Shown here piece by piece: positions 44,784 to 53,810 of a stretch of 64,000 nt of DNA. A model generated the notes under the pieces. It was given only the letters and a program-made list of their open reading frames with translations. It was not told the DNA's origin and searched no databases. The position numbers and the translations under genes were made by a program. Every line of letters starts with the position of its first letter. The first letter of the stretch is position 1. Source of the DNA: Winogradskyella sp. PG-2 (GTDB taxonomy: Bacteria; Bacteroidota; Bacteroidia; Flavobacteriales; Flavobacteriaceae). The stretch is taken from assembly GCF_000828715.1 (NCBI RefSeq), contig NZ_AP014583.1:742001-806000 (forward strand), written 5' to 3'.

Positions 44784-44869
44784 TATGTAGAATTTAGCAC
44801 CTTCTCAGTAAATCTAAGGGTTGCTAAGGTTTCAAAGGGTCTAATCCCTCCACCTTTCTTGATAACATT
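44784..44869 (-). promoter_or_regulatory. SAM-I (S-box) riboswitch upstream of metZ
   Basis: On the minus strand from 44869 the conserved S-box core is seen in order: TTATCAAGAAAGGTGGAGGG, then ACCCTTTGAAACC, TTAGCAACC and, after the third helix, AAGGTGCTAAATTC. The outer helix pairs ATGT (44868-44865) with ACAT (44788-44785). P2 pairs AAGGT with ACCTT. A T-run directly follows the outer helix. I do not see a clear terminator or sequestering hairpin in the 140 bases to the metZ ATG, so the expression platform is unassigned. Confidence 0.88.
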
Positions 44870-44976
44870 TTAGTAAGTGTTTGAACTTTGTGGTTACAAA
44901 TATTGTATCAGAATATTTTAAAAACAAATTAAATCATAAAAAAAGTAAAATAAATTTACGTTCCATTTAATTTATC

Positions 44977-44984
44977 TACTTTTG
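44977..44984 (+). promoter_or_regulatory. Promoter -7 element of metK
   Basis: TACTTTTG matches TAnnTTTG exactly. Predicted transcription start (about 44990) falls just before the SAM-II-like aptamer at 44998, which is the expected order. The -33 region is weak. Confidence 0.55.
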
Positions 44985-44997
44985 TACAATCAATATT

Positions 44998-45050
44998 TAG
45001 AGGAAGAATTTGATCTGATTGCAACCTCTTAAAAAAATGCTAAAGCAATA
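44998..45050 (+). promoter_or_regulatory. SAM-II-like riboswitch upstream of metK
   Basis: The leader has AGAGG (44999-45003) pairing with CCTCT (45025-45029). The loop reads AAGAATTTGATCTGATTGCAA and contains ATTGC (45018-45022), which can form a pseudoknot with GCAAT (45045-45049) after TTAAAAAAATGCTAAA. The small H-type pseudoknot with a loop resembling GATTT...ATTGCA and a downstream GCTAAA matches the SAM-II (metA) class. It starts about 75 bases before the metK ATG. A short CCTA/TAGG stem sits next to the ATG and could be the expression platform. Confidence 0.7.
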
Positions 45051-45125
45051 AGTTATATACTTCTCTAGCGACTAGGCAATCAATTAAATTTTAGTAAAAC
45101 AATTATAACCTAAAAAATAGGATTT

Positions 45126-46379
45126 ATGCCATATTTATTTACTTCAGAAAGTGTTTCTGAAGGCCATCCAGATAAAGTAGCTGATCAAATTAGTGACGCT
45201 TTAATTGACAATTTTTTAGCTTTTGACCCAGAATCTAAAGTAGCTTGTGAGACATTAGTTACCACTGGTCAAGTTATTCTTGCTGGTGAAGTTAAATCTA
45301 ACACTTATTTAGATGTTCAGAAAATAGCAAGAGACACTATAAATAAAATAGGATATACAAAAAGCGAATATATGTTCGATGGAAATTCCTGTGGTGTTTT
45401 ATCTGCCATACATGAACAATCTGAAGATATTAATCGTGGTGTAGATCGTGCTTCTAAAGAAGAACAAGGAGCAGGTGACCAAGGAATGATGTTTGGTTAT
45501 GCCACAAACGAAACTGATAACTATATGCCATTGGCTTTAGATTTATCGCACAGAATTTTAAAGGAATTAGCTGAATTACGTCGCGAGAATAAATATATTA
45601 CCTATTTACGACCAGATTCTAAAAGCCAAGTTACTATAGAATATAGCGATGATAATACACCTCAACGTATTGATGCTATTGTTGTTTCTACTCAACACGA
45701 TGATTTTGGTACTGATGATGTAATGTTAACAAAAATCAGAAAAGATATTGTTGACATCTTAATTCCAAGAGTTGTTGCTAAAGTTCCAGACCATATTAAA
45801 CCTTTATTTAATAGTGATATTAAATATCATATTAACCCAACAGGGAAATTCGTAATCGGAGGACCTCATGGTGATACAGGTTTAACAGGTCGTAAAATTA
45901 TTGTAGATACTTATGGCGGAAAAGGAGCACATGGTGGTGGAGCATTTTCTGGTAAAGATCCGAGTAAAGTGGACCGAAGTGCAGCTTACGCAACAAGACA
46001 TATTGCTAAAAACCTAGTTGCTGCTGGTTTATGTGATGAAGTTTTGGTACAGGTATCTTATGCTATTGGAGTTGTAGAACCTATGGGTATTTTTATAGAT
46101 ACTTATGGTACTTGTGATTTTAATTTAACAGATGGTGAAATCGCTAAAAAAGTAGAAGCCATTTTTGATATGAGACCTTCTGCAATTGAAAGTCGTTTAA
46201 AACTACGCCAACCAATTTATAGTGAAACCGCAGCATATGGACATATGGGAAGAAACAATGAAGTAGTTTCTAAAACTTTTGTCCAACCACTTGGTGAATC
46301 AATTTCTATGGATGTTGAATTATTTACATGGGAAAAATTAGATTACGTAGACAAAGTTAAAGCAGCATTTGACCTTTAA
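45126..46379 (+). CDS. metK: S-adenosylmethionine synthetase
   Basis: MetK makes SAM from methionine and ATP. The 417-residue protein has [26 protein letters not shown] at the start (HPD for ATP contact), [16 protein letters not shown] (loop motif), [24 protein letters not shown] and [32 protein letters not shown], all signatures of the family. It is divergent from metZ across a 481-base gap holding a riboswitch for each gene. A terminator follows it. Confidence 0.96.
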   Translation: MPYLFTSESVSEGHPDKVADQISDALIDNFLAFDPESKVACETLVTTGQVILAGEVKSNTYLDVQKIARDTINKIGYTKSEYMFDGNSCGVLSAIHEQSEDINRGVDRASKEEQGAGDQGMMFGYATNETDNYMPLALDLSHRILKELAELRRENKYITYLRPDSKSQVTIEYSDDNTPQRIDAIVVSTQHDDFGTDDVMLTKIRKDIVDILIPRVVAKVPDHIKPLFNSDIKYHINPTGKFVIGGPHGDTGLTGRKIIVDTYGGKGAHGGGAFSGKDPSKVDRSAAYATRHIAKNLVAAGLCDEVLVQVSYAIGVVEPMGIFIDTYGTCDFNLTDGEIAKKVEAIFDMRPSAIESRLKLRQPIYSETAAYGHMGRNNEVVSKTFVQPLGESISMDVELFTWEKLDYVDKVKAAFDL

Positions 46380-46401
46380 GAAACCAAATATTGAATACTT
46401 A

Positions 46402-46434
46402 AAAACCTCGTAATTAAGTTTATGAGGTTTTTTT
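46402..46434 (+). terminator. Rho-independent terminator after metK
   Basis: AAAACCTC pairs with GAGGTTTT around a loop of about 13 bases, followed by T. It lies 22 bases after the metK stop. Confidence 0.8.
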
Positions 46435-46539
46435 ATTTTTTAAATTTCCTAAGGCTATTAGGTAGGATATTAAGCATTTAAACTGTTTAATCATTGAGTA
46501 ACAACTCTAACAAATAAAATCTCAATTAAATCAACACTT

Positions 46540-48366
46540 ATGAAAAACATTAAAAAATTCCCCAATCTTATTTTAGTGCTTTTATTTTCTACGCTTATAG
46601 TTACATCTTGTCAACAAGACGATGTCAATTCCAGTGGAGGTGAGCAACAAAACAGTATCCCAGATACATTCTCTGAATATTTTGGAAATACGGTTTCTAG
46701 AAATTTTCTTGGTAATGTTATAGACATAAATAAAAATCCTATTGAAGGAGTTACAATTACTGTTGGAAACGAAACTGCGACAACGGATAGTAACGGTATT
46801 TTTGTTATTAATAATGCCAATGTGAAAGAACGTTTTGGTTTTGTAAAAGCGCAAAAGGCTGGTTATATCCATGGATCTCGATCTGTTGTACCTTCAAACG
46901 GAACAAATAAGGTTACAATTATGCTACTCGAAGCTACAGTTGTGAGTACAATAGCTAGTGATTCTCCTGAAACAGTTACAATAGGTAATGGAAGTTCTGT
47001 GAGTTTTGATGGTAACTTTATTAAAGAAGATGGCTCAGAATATTCTGGCTCTATCGATGTAATAATGCATCATTTAGATCCTGCTGATGAAGATATGTCA
47101 ATGCAAATGCCAGGTATGTTGTACGCAGAAAATGAAGCAGGTGCAGAACGTATGCTACAAACCCTAGGCATGTTGGCTGTTGAATTAAGAGGAACAAATG
47201 GTGAAGACTTAAATTTACCTGAAGGTTCAACTTCTGAAATTAAAATTCCTCTAGATCCAAGTTTAATGGGAATAGCACCTGCAAGTATTCCACTTTGGTA
47301 TTTTGATGAAGCCAATGGCTACTGGAAAGAAGAAGGGCAAGCTATTTTGCAAGGAAACATGTATGTAGGTACGGTAACTCATTTCTCATTTTGGAATTGC
47401 GATATACCAGCTGAAGCTATTACACTTTGTATTACTGCAGCGGATGATGAGACTAATTCTCTTGGGAATTTATGGGTGAGTATTACTAGTGGAACCTTCG
47501 GAACTACATATGGATATACAAATGAAAATGGGGAAGTTTGTGGTTTTGTACCAAGTAATGAAACCTTAGAACTTAATGTTTACAGCTATGATTTTTGTGG
47601 TGAAACTCCCTTACTTACTGAGTCTATTGGACCTTTTACAATGGATTCAAATATTTCTATAATTGTTCATGATAATACAGATGTAATTGCAGAAACTATA
47701 ATTGGTAATTTAAATACTTGTGCTGGTGACGCGGTTACGGATGGCTATGTACAATTAGCTTACGAAAATCAGACCTTTACTAATATGGTAAGTGATGGTA
47801 CATTCGAAATTAATATGCTACGTTGTGAAGGAGATAATACCTTTCAGATTAAAGGTAGTGATTATGTCAACTTACAAACTACGGATAGTATAAGCTACAC
47901 ATTTACAACTCCGCTAACTGATATAGGAACTATTAGTGCTTGTAATACAGTAACCGAATTTATTCAATACACCATTGATGATGATGAATCCGTACTTATT
48001 TTCGAAAATATTAATGCGAATTTTTATTTAAGCGGTGATGCAACAGGAAACTTCAATGGGCCTACTATAGATATTTTCGCAGGTAATAATAGCCAAGACA
48101 CTTGTTTTTATATGTATGGTGTTTTAAATGAAACTGTTTATGAAGGTACTTATGATAATTACGATTGGAATAGTGCTGACGACATAGGTTTCTTTATAGG
48201 TGAATGTTTAAGTGTATCTAACGAGAACAATGAAATTACATATAACTTAACTTCTATAGGAGAAGTTAGTGATTATATTGATATTAACTTTACTGGTGCT
48301 TATGAAGATTATAATGGAGATCCTCATACTATAACGGGAGTAGTTCATGTATATAGAGACAATTAA
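46540..48366 (+). CDS. Surface lipoprotein with carboxypeptidase-regulatory-like domain
   Basis: The 608-residue protein begins with a lipoprotein signal (LLFSTLIVTSCQQDD) and a carboxypeptidase-regulatory/transthyretin-like domain (about 50-135; FLGNVIDINKNPIEGVTITVGNETATTDSNGIF). Next is a ZU5/UPA-like region (about 140-310; IDVIMHHLDPADEDMSM, IPLWYFDEANGYWKEEG, GTVTHFSFWNCD) and further beta-rich repeats to the C-terminus with several Cys pairs. No enzymatic motif is seen. It is probably an adhesin or structural surface protein. The next gene is a short paralogue of its N-terminal 135 residues. It has its own terminator. Confidence 0.8.
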   Translation: MKNIKKFPNLILVLLFSTLIVTSCQQDDVNSSGGEQQNSIPDTFSEYFGNTVSRNFLGNVIDINKNPIEGVTITVGNETATTDSNGIFVINNANVKERFGFVKAQKAGYIHGSRSVVPSNGTNKVTIMLLEATVVSTIASDSPETVTIGNGSSVSFDGNFIKEDGSEYSGSIDVIMHHLDPADEDMSMQMPGMLYAENEAGAERMLQTLGMLAVELRGTNGEDLNLPEGSTSEIKIPLDPSLMGIAPASIPLWYFDEANGYWKEEGQAILQGNMYVGTVTHFSFWNCDIPAEAITLCITAADDETNSLGNLWVSITSGTFGTTYGYTNENGEVCGFVPSNETLELNVYSYDFCGETPLLTESIGPFTMDSNISIIVHDNTDVIAETIIGNLNTCAGDAVTDGYVQLAYENQTFTNMVSDGTFEINMLRCEGDNTFQIKGSDYVNLQTTDSISYTFTTPLTDIGTISACNTVTEFIQYTIDDDESVLIFENINANFYLSGDATGNFNGPTIDIFAGNNSQDTCFYMYGVLNETVYEGTYDNYDWNSADDIGFFIGECLSVSNENNEITYNLTSIGEVSDYIDINFTGAYEDYNGDPHTITGVVHVYRDN

Positions 48367-48387
48367 AACCTAATAAAATTCATAAAA

Positions 48388-48428
48388 AAGCCTTAGATTC
48401 TTAGTGTAAAAAATCGAAGGCTTTTTTT
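48388..48428 (+). terminator. Rho-independent terminator
   Basis: AAGCCTT and GATT pair with AATC and AAGGCTT with one mismatch, followed by T (48421-48428). It lies 22 bases after the lipoprotein stop. Confidence 0.8.
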
Positions 48429-48446
48429 ATTTACCAGAATTTTAAT

Positions 48447-48484
48447 GCAACCCTTTTACAGTTGCTGTATCTTGTAAATAGAAA
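48447..48484 (+). promoter_or_regulatory. Candidate ECF promoter, copy 2
   Basis: GCAACCC at 48447-48453 is followed after about 16 bases by TCTTGTAAATAGAAA (from 48470), the same two blocks as before the sigma-factor operon at 7347-7385 and at 48976-49013. It is 25 bases before the ATG at 48509. Confidence 0.45.
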
Positions 48485-48508
48485 CTATCATCAATCATCA
48501 ATCAAAAA

Positions 48509-48955
48509 ATGAAGTCAGTTATTCCTATATGGAAGCTCTTAGCTATCTGTATTATTTTCACAATTGCATGTGAAAATAAAAGTGAGCCTACTAATAACAA
48601 CAAACCTATAGTTAAGCCTAAATTCTTTACAGATTACTTAGGAGATAAAGTCACTGGAGATTTTAAAGGTATTGTTATCGATGAGAATAAAATTCCTATT
48701 AAAGACGTCATCATTACTATTGGTAACAAAACGACAACAACTGATTCTAACGGAAATTTTAAAATCAAGAAGGCTAATGTAAATGTTCTTTTTACATATG
48801 TAAAGTTTAAAAAAAATGGTTATATAAACACCTCCAAAAGTATGATTCCAAAAGATTCAATTAATGAAATTATAAAGATTTTACGCAAAGAAATCGAACC
48901 TAGTTTATTTAGGTTTTCCAAAAATAATTATAACCTACCCTTATCCGATAATTAA
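48509..48955 (+). CDS. Truncated paralogue of the adjacent lipoprotein
   Basis: The 148-residue protein has a lipoprotein signal (LLAICIIFTIACENKSE) and one carboxypeptidase-regulatory-like domain. It aligns with the first 135 residues of the 608-residue neighbour: FTDYLGDKVTGDFKGIVIDENKIPIKDVIITIGNKTTTTDSNGNF against FSEYFGNTVSRNFLGNVIDINKNPIEGVTITVGNETATTDSNGIF. The match stops near residue 128 and the last 20 residues look unrelated and low in structure. It is either a decayed tandem copy or a small independent lipoprotein. Its upstream sequence is shared with the next gene, not with the parent gene. Confidence 0.7.
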   Translation: MKSVIPIWKLLAICIIFTIACENKSEPTNNNKPIVKPKFFTDYLGDKVTGDFKGIVIDENKIPIKDVIITIGNKTTTTDSNGNFKIKKANVNVLFTYVKFKKNGYINTSKSMIPKDSINEIIKILRKEIEPSLFRFSKNNYNLPLSDN

Positions 48956-48975
48956 GTAATTCACAGTTATTTAAC

Positions 48976-49013
48976 GCAACCTTTTTACACTTTCTGTATC
49001 TTACTAATAGAAA
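48976..49013 (+). promoter_or_regulatory. Candidate ECF promoter, copy 3
   Basis: GCAACCT at 48976 followed by TCTTACTAATAGAAA (from 48999), nearly identical over about 38 bases to the sequence at 48447-48484. It is 11 bases before the ATG of the broken T9SS cargo gene. Confidence 0.45.
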
Positions 49014-49023
49014 TCAATCCATT

Positions 49024-50895
49024 ATGAAAAAAACTACCCTCTCATTCGTTTTATTATTTTTTGTTTTATCATTCACTTACGCTCAGAATACCTGTGCTGA
49101 TGCTACATAATTATGTGGGTCTTTTGGTTCTGAATTCTCTAGTACTTCAGGAACAAGTTCTGCGGAACTAGGACCTGACTACGGCTGTCTAGGAAGTCAA
49201 CCAAGACCAACTTGATTTTATATTCCTATTATAACAACCGGAAATATTAGTTTTCAGATTTCTCAATTTTCAGGACCGAATGGAACTGGTAATGGTAATG
49301 ATGTAGATTATATAGTTTGGGGACCATTTGATGACGTTGCATGTAGCCCTGAAGAATTATCTAGCGAAAACGAAGTTGATTGTAGTTTTAGTGCCTCTAA
49401 TATTGAACAAGTTTTTATCCCTAACGTGCAACCTGGTGAAGTCTATATGTTGTTAGTTACAAATTACAGTACATCAGAAGGCTTTATACAAATGACAGAA
49501 GTTGATGGAGGTAATTTCTTCGATACTGTAGATTGTACAGGTTTTACATTAAATACATTTGTTGACACCAATGGTAATGATATTAGGGATGAAGACGAAG
49601 CTCTTTTTCCTTATGGAGATTTAAATTATTCTGTTAATAGTGGTAATGAAGTTGCATTAAATAATGATTCTGGTAGCTATTATATCTTCGATGAAAATGA
49701 AAATAATAGCTATGATTTTGAATATATTCTAGATGATACATTTATAGATTACTTTTCGCTTGAAACTCCTAGTATTCAGAATCAATTTATAACTCAAGGA
49801 GAGATTACTAATTTTGATATCCCTATTGATATTATTACTCCACTTACCAATGTTTCAATACATATTACACCTGTTAACTCACCTAATCCAGGATTTGATA
49901 CTGAGCAACTCATTACATTAAAAAACTTAGGAACATCTCAAATAGATAATGGAACAATCACTTATACTTTTGATCCTTTAACAACATTTGTAAGTTCTAC
50001 AGACCCAAGTACAACACAATTAGATAATACATTAACTATACCTTTTACAGACTTAGCTCCTTTTGAAACTAGATATATAAACATTGTGTTAAATACCAAT
50101 GCACCACCAGAGGTAAATATTGATAATGTTTTAACGTTTTCGGCTTCTATTAGCGCAGGAGATATAAATGATATTTATTTAGATGATAATACTTCTGAAA
50201 TAGATGTTGTTGTCATTGGTTCTTTTGATCCTAATGATAAATTAGAAAGTCATGGCGGAACAATTGCTTATGAAAGCTTTACAACGGACGATTTTCTTTT
50301 TTATACCATAAGGTTTCAGAATACAGGAACAGCAAGTGCACAGAATGTGGAGATTAAAGATTTTTTAACTGACGAACACGATGCTAGCTCTATTGTTATG
50401 ATAAGTGCTAGTCATAACTACCAACTAAAAATAGATGACCAAGATTTAGAATGGGATTTTAGAAATATTAATTTACCAGATAGTACTAATGACGAGCCAA
50501 ATAGCCATGGCTTTGTTTCGTTTAAAATAAAATCTACTGCTGGTTATAACATTAATACTGTGTTTGAAAATACTGCCGAAATTTATTTCGATTTCAACCT
50601 ACCTATTATAACTAATACGGTTGTGACATCATTAGCTAGTGGACTAAGTATTGAAGAATTAGAAAACGCAATAGTAAGATTTCATCCTAATCCTACAAAT
50701 GGCATTGTTAATATAACATCTAAGTCTGTATTAAAACATATAGAAGTTACAAATATATTAGGACAAATACTTTTATCACAATCCTTAAATACATTAGAAA
50801 CAAAAATAGATTTACAATCTTTTGTCGCTGGTAATTATTTTATTTCTCTTCAAACGGATAATGGAAGTATTATAAAACGGGTTATTAAAAATTAA
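49024..50895 (+). pseudogene. T9SS cargo protein, broken by two in-frame stops
   Basis: One frame from the ATG at 49024 encodes a signal peptide (KKTTLSFVLLFFVLSFTYAQ), then a Cys-containing domain (NTCADAT, stop, LCGSFGSEFSSTSGTS, GPDYGCLGSQPRPT, stop, FYIPIITTGNISFQI, DVDYIVWGPFDD), a DUF11/CARDB-like domain (FDPNDKLESHGG, LFYTIRFQNTGTASAQNVEIKD) and a T9SS type A tail (FHPNPTNGIVNIT ... IIKRVIKN). Stops are TAA at codon 29 (49108-49110) and TGA at codon 64 (49213-49215). At the TGA the family normally has Trp, one base change away. There is no frameshift. The 489-codon open part from 49426 starts with GTG, lacks a signal peptide and is unlikely to be exported. Confidence 0.82.
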
Positions 50896-50901
50896 AAATA
50901 T

Positions 50902-50930
50902 AAAGCCTTCTCAATTGAGAAGGCTTTTTT
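50902..50930 (+). terminator. Rho-independent terminator
   Basis: The stem AAAGCCTTCTC and GAGAAGGCTTT around AATT is a 26-base perfect palindrome (50902-50927) followed by T. It lies 6 bases after the pseudogene stop and 20 bases before the convergent receptor gene; it may serve both. Confidence 0.88.
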
Positions 50931-50950
50931 TATTTACTATTTATAACATT

Positions 50951-53734
50951 CTATAATGTATACGTCAACCTAAACGTAATAAATCTTGGTTGTATAAATG
51001 TTTCTGAACTAAATACAGAAATATTACCAGCACCATTACTAATATTAGAGTCAATATCTAATAAGTTAGAGGCTCTTAACGAATATTCCCATTTGGCATC
51101 TCTATCTTTTCTGTAACGCAATGATGCATTCCATGTTTTAAAAGCCACTTTTTCACCATTACTTTCTTGCTCATTATATGTAAAATCAGTTACAAAAGTC
51201 ACAGCGTCTAATATATAAGCATCAAACTCTACAGATGGTGCTCTTGTAATAAATTTAGTAGTATTAGTACCTTGATCGTTATCTCTTACAGTATATCGAT
51301 ATCTTAATCTTACATTAGGCGCTTCTCGAAAGTTAGTTCTTATTTCTGGGGTGTAAGTCTGTGTAAAACTCTCATTTAGAGATTGTCTTCCTTGGACAAA
51401 TTGATTGTTCTTACTGTAGTTAAAATTTGTTCTTAAACTAGCTCTAAATTTTCCAAAAGTACGCTGTACACGTCCAAATACCGAAGCGCTCTCATCTGCA
51501 AACTGCGAATTAAAGAATGAGCTTGTTCTAATTACACTTTCAAAATTTGTTAAGGATCTAATCTGATCTATATTCTTACTATAGTTTGCACCTGCAAATA
51601 CATTTGTATAATTAAAAAGATTAAAGCTACTATAAAACAATCTTACATTATGAGAAAGGGCATTTTGCAACTCAGGGTTACCAAACTGAATACTATTAAA
51701 ATTATTTAATACTAAACCTTCAGCGATGTTAGTCACATCTGTAAATGTATTTGTCATATTATAGTTTAACTGGAGACTCTCACTCTTTTTAAACTGAATA
51801 CGAGCTTCAAAGTCTGGTAATACATTAAAAAAATTATCTTCAAATGTTGTACCTGCTTGTGTATTTTGGTTGCCATAAGCATGGAAGGATACACCTGGTG
51901 TAAAGGTGAATTTACCAGTTTTAAATCGGTAATGCACACCTAAATAAAGATCTCTAAAACGATACTCTACATCATCATTAGTAGCTGATAATAAATTACC
52001 ATCTAAATCAGTAGTTGTTGGAGTAGGATCTAATCGTGTACCATCATCTAAAAATTGAAATATATTTGAATTAAATTTCTGATTACTTAAAATAGTTCCT
52101 AAGGTTAAATTAATATTACTCTTGGCGTTTAAGATATTATAGTAATCTAATTTTGCATCTAATTGATTAGACTTAACTCGCTGTTCTTGATTAATATTAT
52201 AACCAAACTGATCTCTATCAAAACCTAAACCTTCTGCTGTACTATCAAAAGCATCCTCATCTGGCGAGTCATTATTTGTAGGATCGTTTGTTAATAACGC
52301 ATTGTAGAATGGATCTTCGTCTTTTAATAAATGTTGTGCTTCAAAAGCGAAAATATTATTTTCATTTAGCGTATAATAATAATTTACATTTTGGTTAAAA
52401 CTATATGGTTTTGCTTCATCTACCTGATCTGTGTTACCAACTACAGAGGAGAATAAATCCTGCTTTTCTTGATCATCTGAAAAACGTCCTAAAATATCAT
52501 AATCTAATTGATTATTAACGTTAGGTTTATAAGATGCACTCAATTTAGCTATAGCTTGGTTAGATGCTTCTCTACCTCTTGAAATTGTCGCTTCATCTGG
52601 TGGAAGACTAGCCGACTCATCTTCTGGTGTGCTTGGATCATCTTCGATTTCTATATAATCTATAAAACTATCTTCTCTAGTTCTTAATCGACTACTATTA
52701 TAGATAAGAAAACCACTTAAATCCAAAGCCTTATTAGGTGAGTAACTAAAATTAGCTGTAGCTAATTTTGTAACGACTTCTTGCGAATTTTGAACATTGG
52801 TTAAACCACCAAGTCCATTATTACCTAAATTAATACTCGTACCACTAGTTCTACTTGGCAATCTAAATCCTCCGCCAAAGCCTCTTAAATCTCTATTTGT
52901 TAAAGCCACTTCACCTATATTATTCATATCTCCAATAAGATTTATACTATACTTAGGACTGTAATAAAATAATTTTGGTTGTACTAAATATAATTCGTCA
53001 TTTGGTGAAGGTGCTGTACCTGCACCTGCTGTGATATCACCAAACCAGAAGTTTTCTTTACCTTCTTTTAACTTAATATTTATGGCAACATTATCTTGAT
53101 TATTTTGAACACCTCTTAACTGACCTACCTCAGCATAATTTCTTAACACTTGTACTTTATCTACAGCATTAGACGGAATATTTTTAGTTGCTAGTTTAGT
53201 ATCACCATCAAAAAAGTCTTTTCCATTTACCATTAACTTACTAACCTCTTTTCCTTCGACTTCAATATTTCCATCATCATTAATCTCAACACCTGGTAGT
53301 TTTTTAAGGACATCCTCTAACTTCCTTTCAGAACCATTTTTAAAAGAATCTGCATTATAAATTAACGTGTCTCCTTTTATGGTCACAGGCATTTCATAGG
53401 TCAATTCTACAGCATCTAAAGAATTATCTGGGACTAATTTATAGTCCTTGGTAATACCCTCTTCATTTGTAGTGATTATTTCTTCAAATGTTTTTAAGCC
53501 TATATAACTTACTTGTATTTTATAAGTACCATTCTTTCCTAGAGACAAAATATATTTACCCTTATCATCAGTAATCGCATAAGACTCTAATGTATTAGAC
53601 TCTTGATTAATAGCAATTATATTTGCAAGTTCTAATGGCGTACCAATACTATCTTTTACGATGCCTTGCATTTTAATTTGGGCAAATGAACTACCTGCTA
53701 CTACTAAACATAGTAGCACTAATAATTTTTTCAT
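50951..53734 (-). CDS. Outer-membrane TonB-dependent-receptor-like protein
   Basis: The 927-residue protein has a signal peptide (about 1-18), a carboxypeptidase-regulatory-like domain (about 22-105; QGIVKDSIGTPLELANIIAINQE), a plug domain (about 120-225; NADSFKNGSERKLEDVLKKLPGVEINDDGNIEVEGKEVSKLMVNGKDFFDGD) and a long beta-barrel (about 240-927) ending FITFRLTYTL. The layout is that of TonB-dependent or related barrel receptors of Bacteroidota with an N-terminal CarboxypepD_reg domain. No SusD partner is adjacent. It is the last gene before the three GLPGLI genes upstream and probably works with them. Confidence 0.86.
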   Translation of the reverse strand: MKKLLVLLCLVVAGSSFAQIKMQGIVKDSIGTPLELANIIAINQESNTLESYAITDDKGKYILSLGKNGTYKIQVSYIGLKTFEEIITTNEEGITKDYKLVPDNSLDAVELTYEMPVTIKGDTLIYNADSFKNGSERKLEDVLKKLPGVEINDDGNIEVEGKEVSKLMVNGKDFFDGDTKLATKNIPSNAVDKVQVLRNYAEVGQLRGVQNNQDNVAINIKLKEGKENFWFGDITAGAGTAPSPNDELYLVQPKLFYYSPKYSINLIGDMNNIGEVALTNRDLRGFGGGFRLPSRTSGTSINLGNNGLGGLTNVQNSQEVVTKLATANFSYSPNKALDLSGFLIYNSSRLRTREDSFIDYIEIEDDPSTPEDESASLPPDEATISRGREASNQAIAKLSASYKPNVNNQLDYDILGRFSDDQEKQDLFSSVVGNTDQVDEAKPYSFNQNVNYYYTLNENNIFAFEAQHLLKDEDPFYNALLTNDPTNNDSPDEDAFDSTAEGLGFDRDQFGYNINQEQRVKSNQLDAKLDYYNILNAKSNINLTLGTILSNQKFNSNIFQFLDDGTRLDPTPTTTDLDGNLLSATNDDVEYRFRDLYLGVHYRFKTGKFTFTPGVSFHAYGNQNTQAGTTFEDNFFNVLPDFEARIQFKKSESLQLNYNMTNTFTDVTNIAEGLVLNNFNSIQFGNPELQNALSHNVRLFYSSFNLFNYTNVFAGANYSKNIDQIRSLTNFESVIRTSSFFNSQFADESASVFGRVQRTFGKFRASLRTNFNYSKNNQFVQGRQSLNESFTQTYTPEIRTNFREAPNVRLRYRYTVRDNDQGTNTTKFITRAPSVEFDAYILDAVTFVTDFTYNEQESNGEKVAFKTWNASLRYRKDRDAKWEYSLRASNLLDIDSNISNGAGNISVFSSETFIQPRFITFRLTYTL

Positions 53735-53810
53735 GTTTTAGTTATTTCTTTTGGTTGATTAAGGATGTGTAAACATATCCTTGGTTAATCGAATGTTATA
53801 CTGTGGGACT

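Noticed and set aside
44885..44905. Promoter for metZ in ACAATATTTG on the minus strand
   Set aside because: TATTTG lacks the two-base spacer of TAnnTTTG; no other convincing element was found upstream of the SAM-I aptamer.
46582..46872. 96- and 69-codon open frames on the minus strand opposite the lipoprotein gene
   Set aside because: Antisense shadows of a clear lipoprotein gene; no signal or motif.
49426..50895. Intact 489-codon gene starting at GTG
   Set aside because: The same frame continues upstream through a signal peptide and a Cys-rich domain; this is the 3' part of the broken cargo gene.
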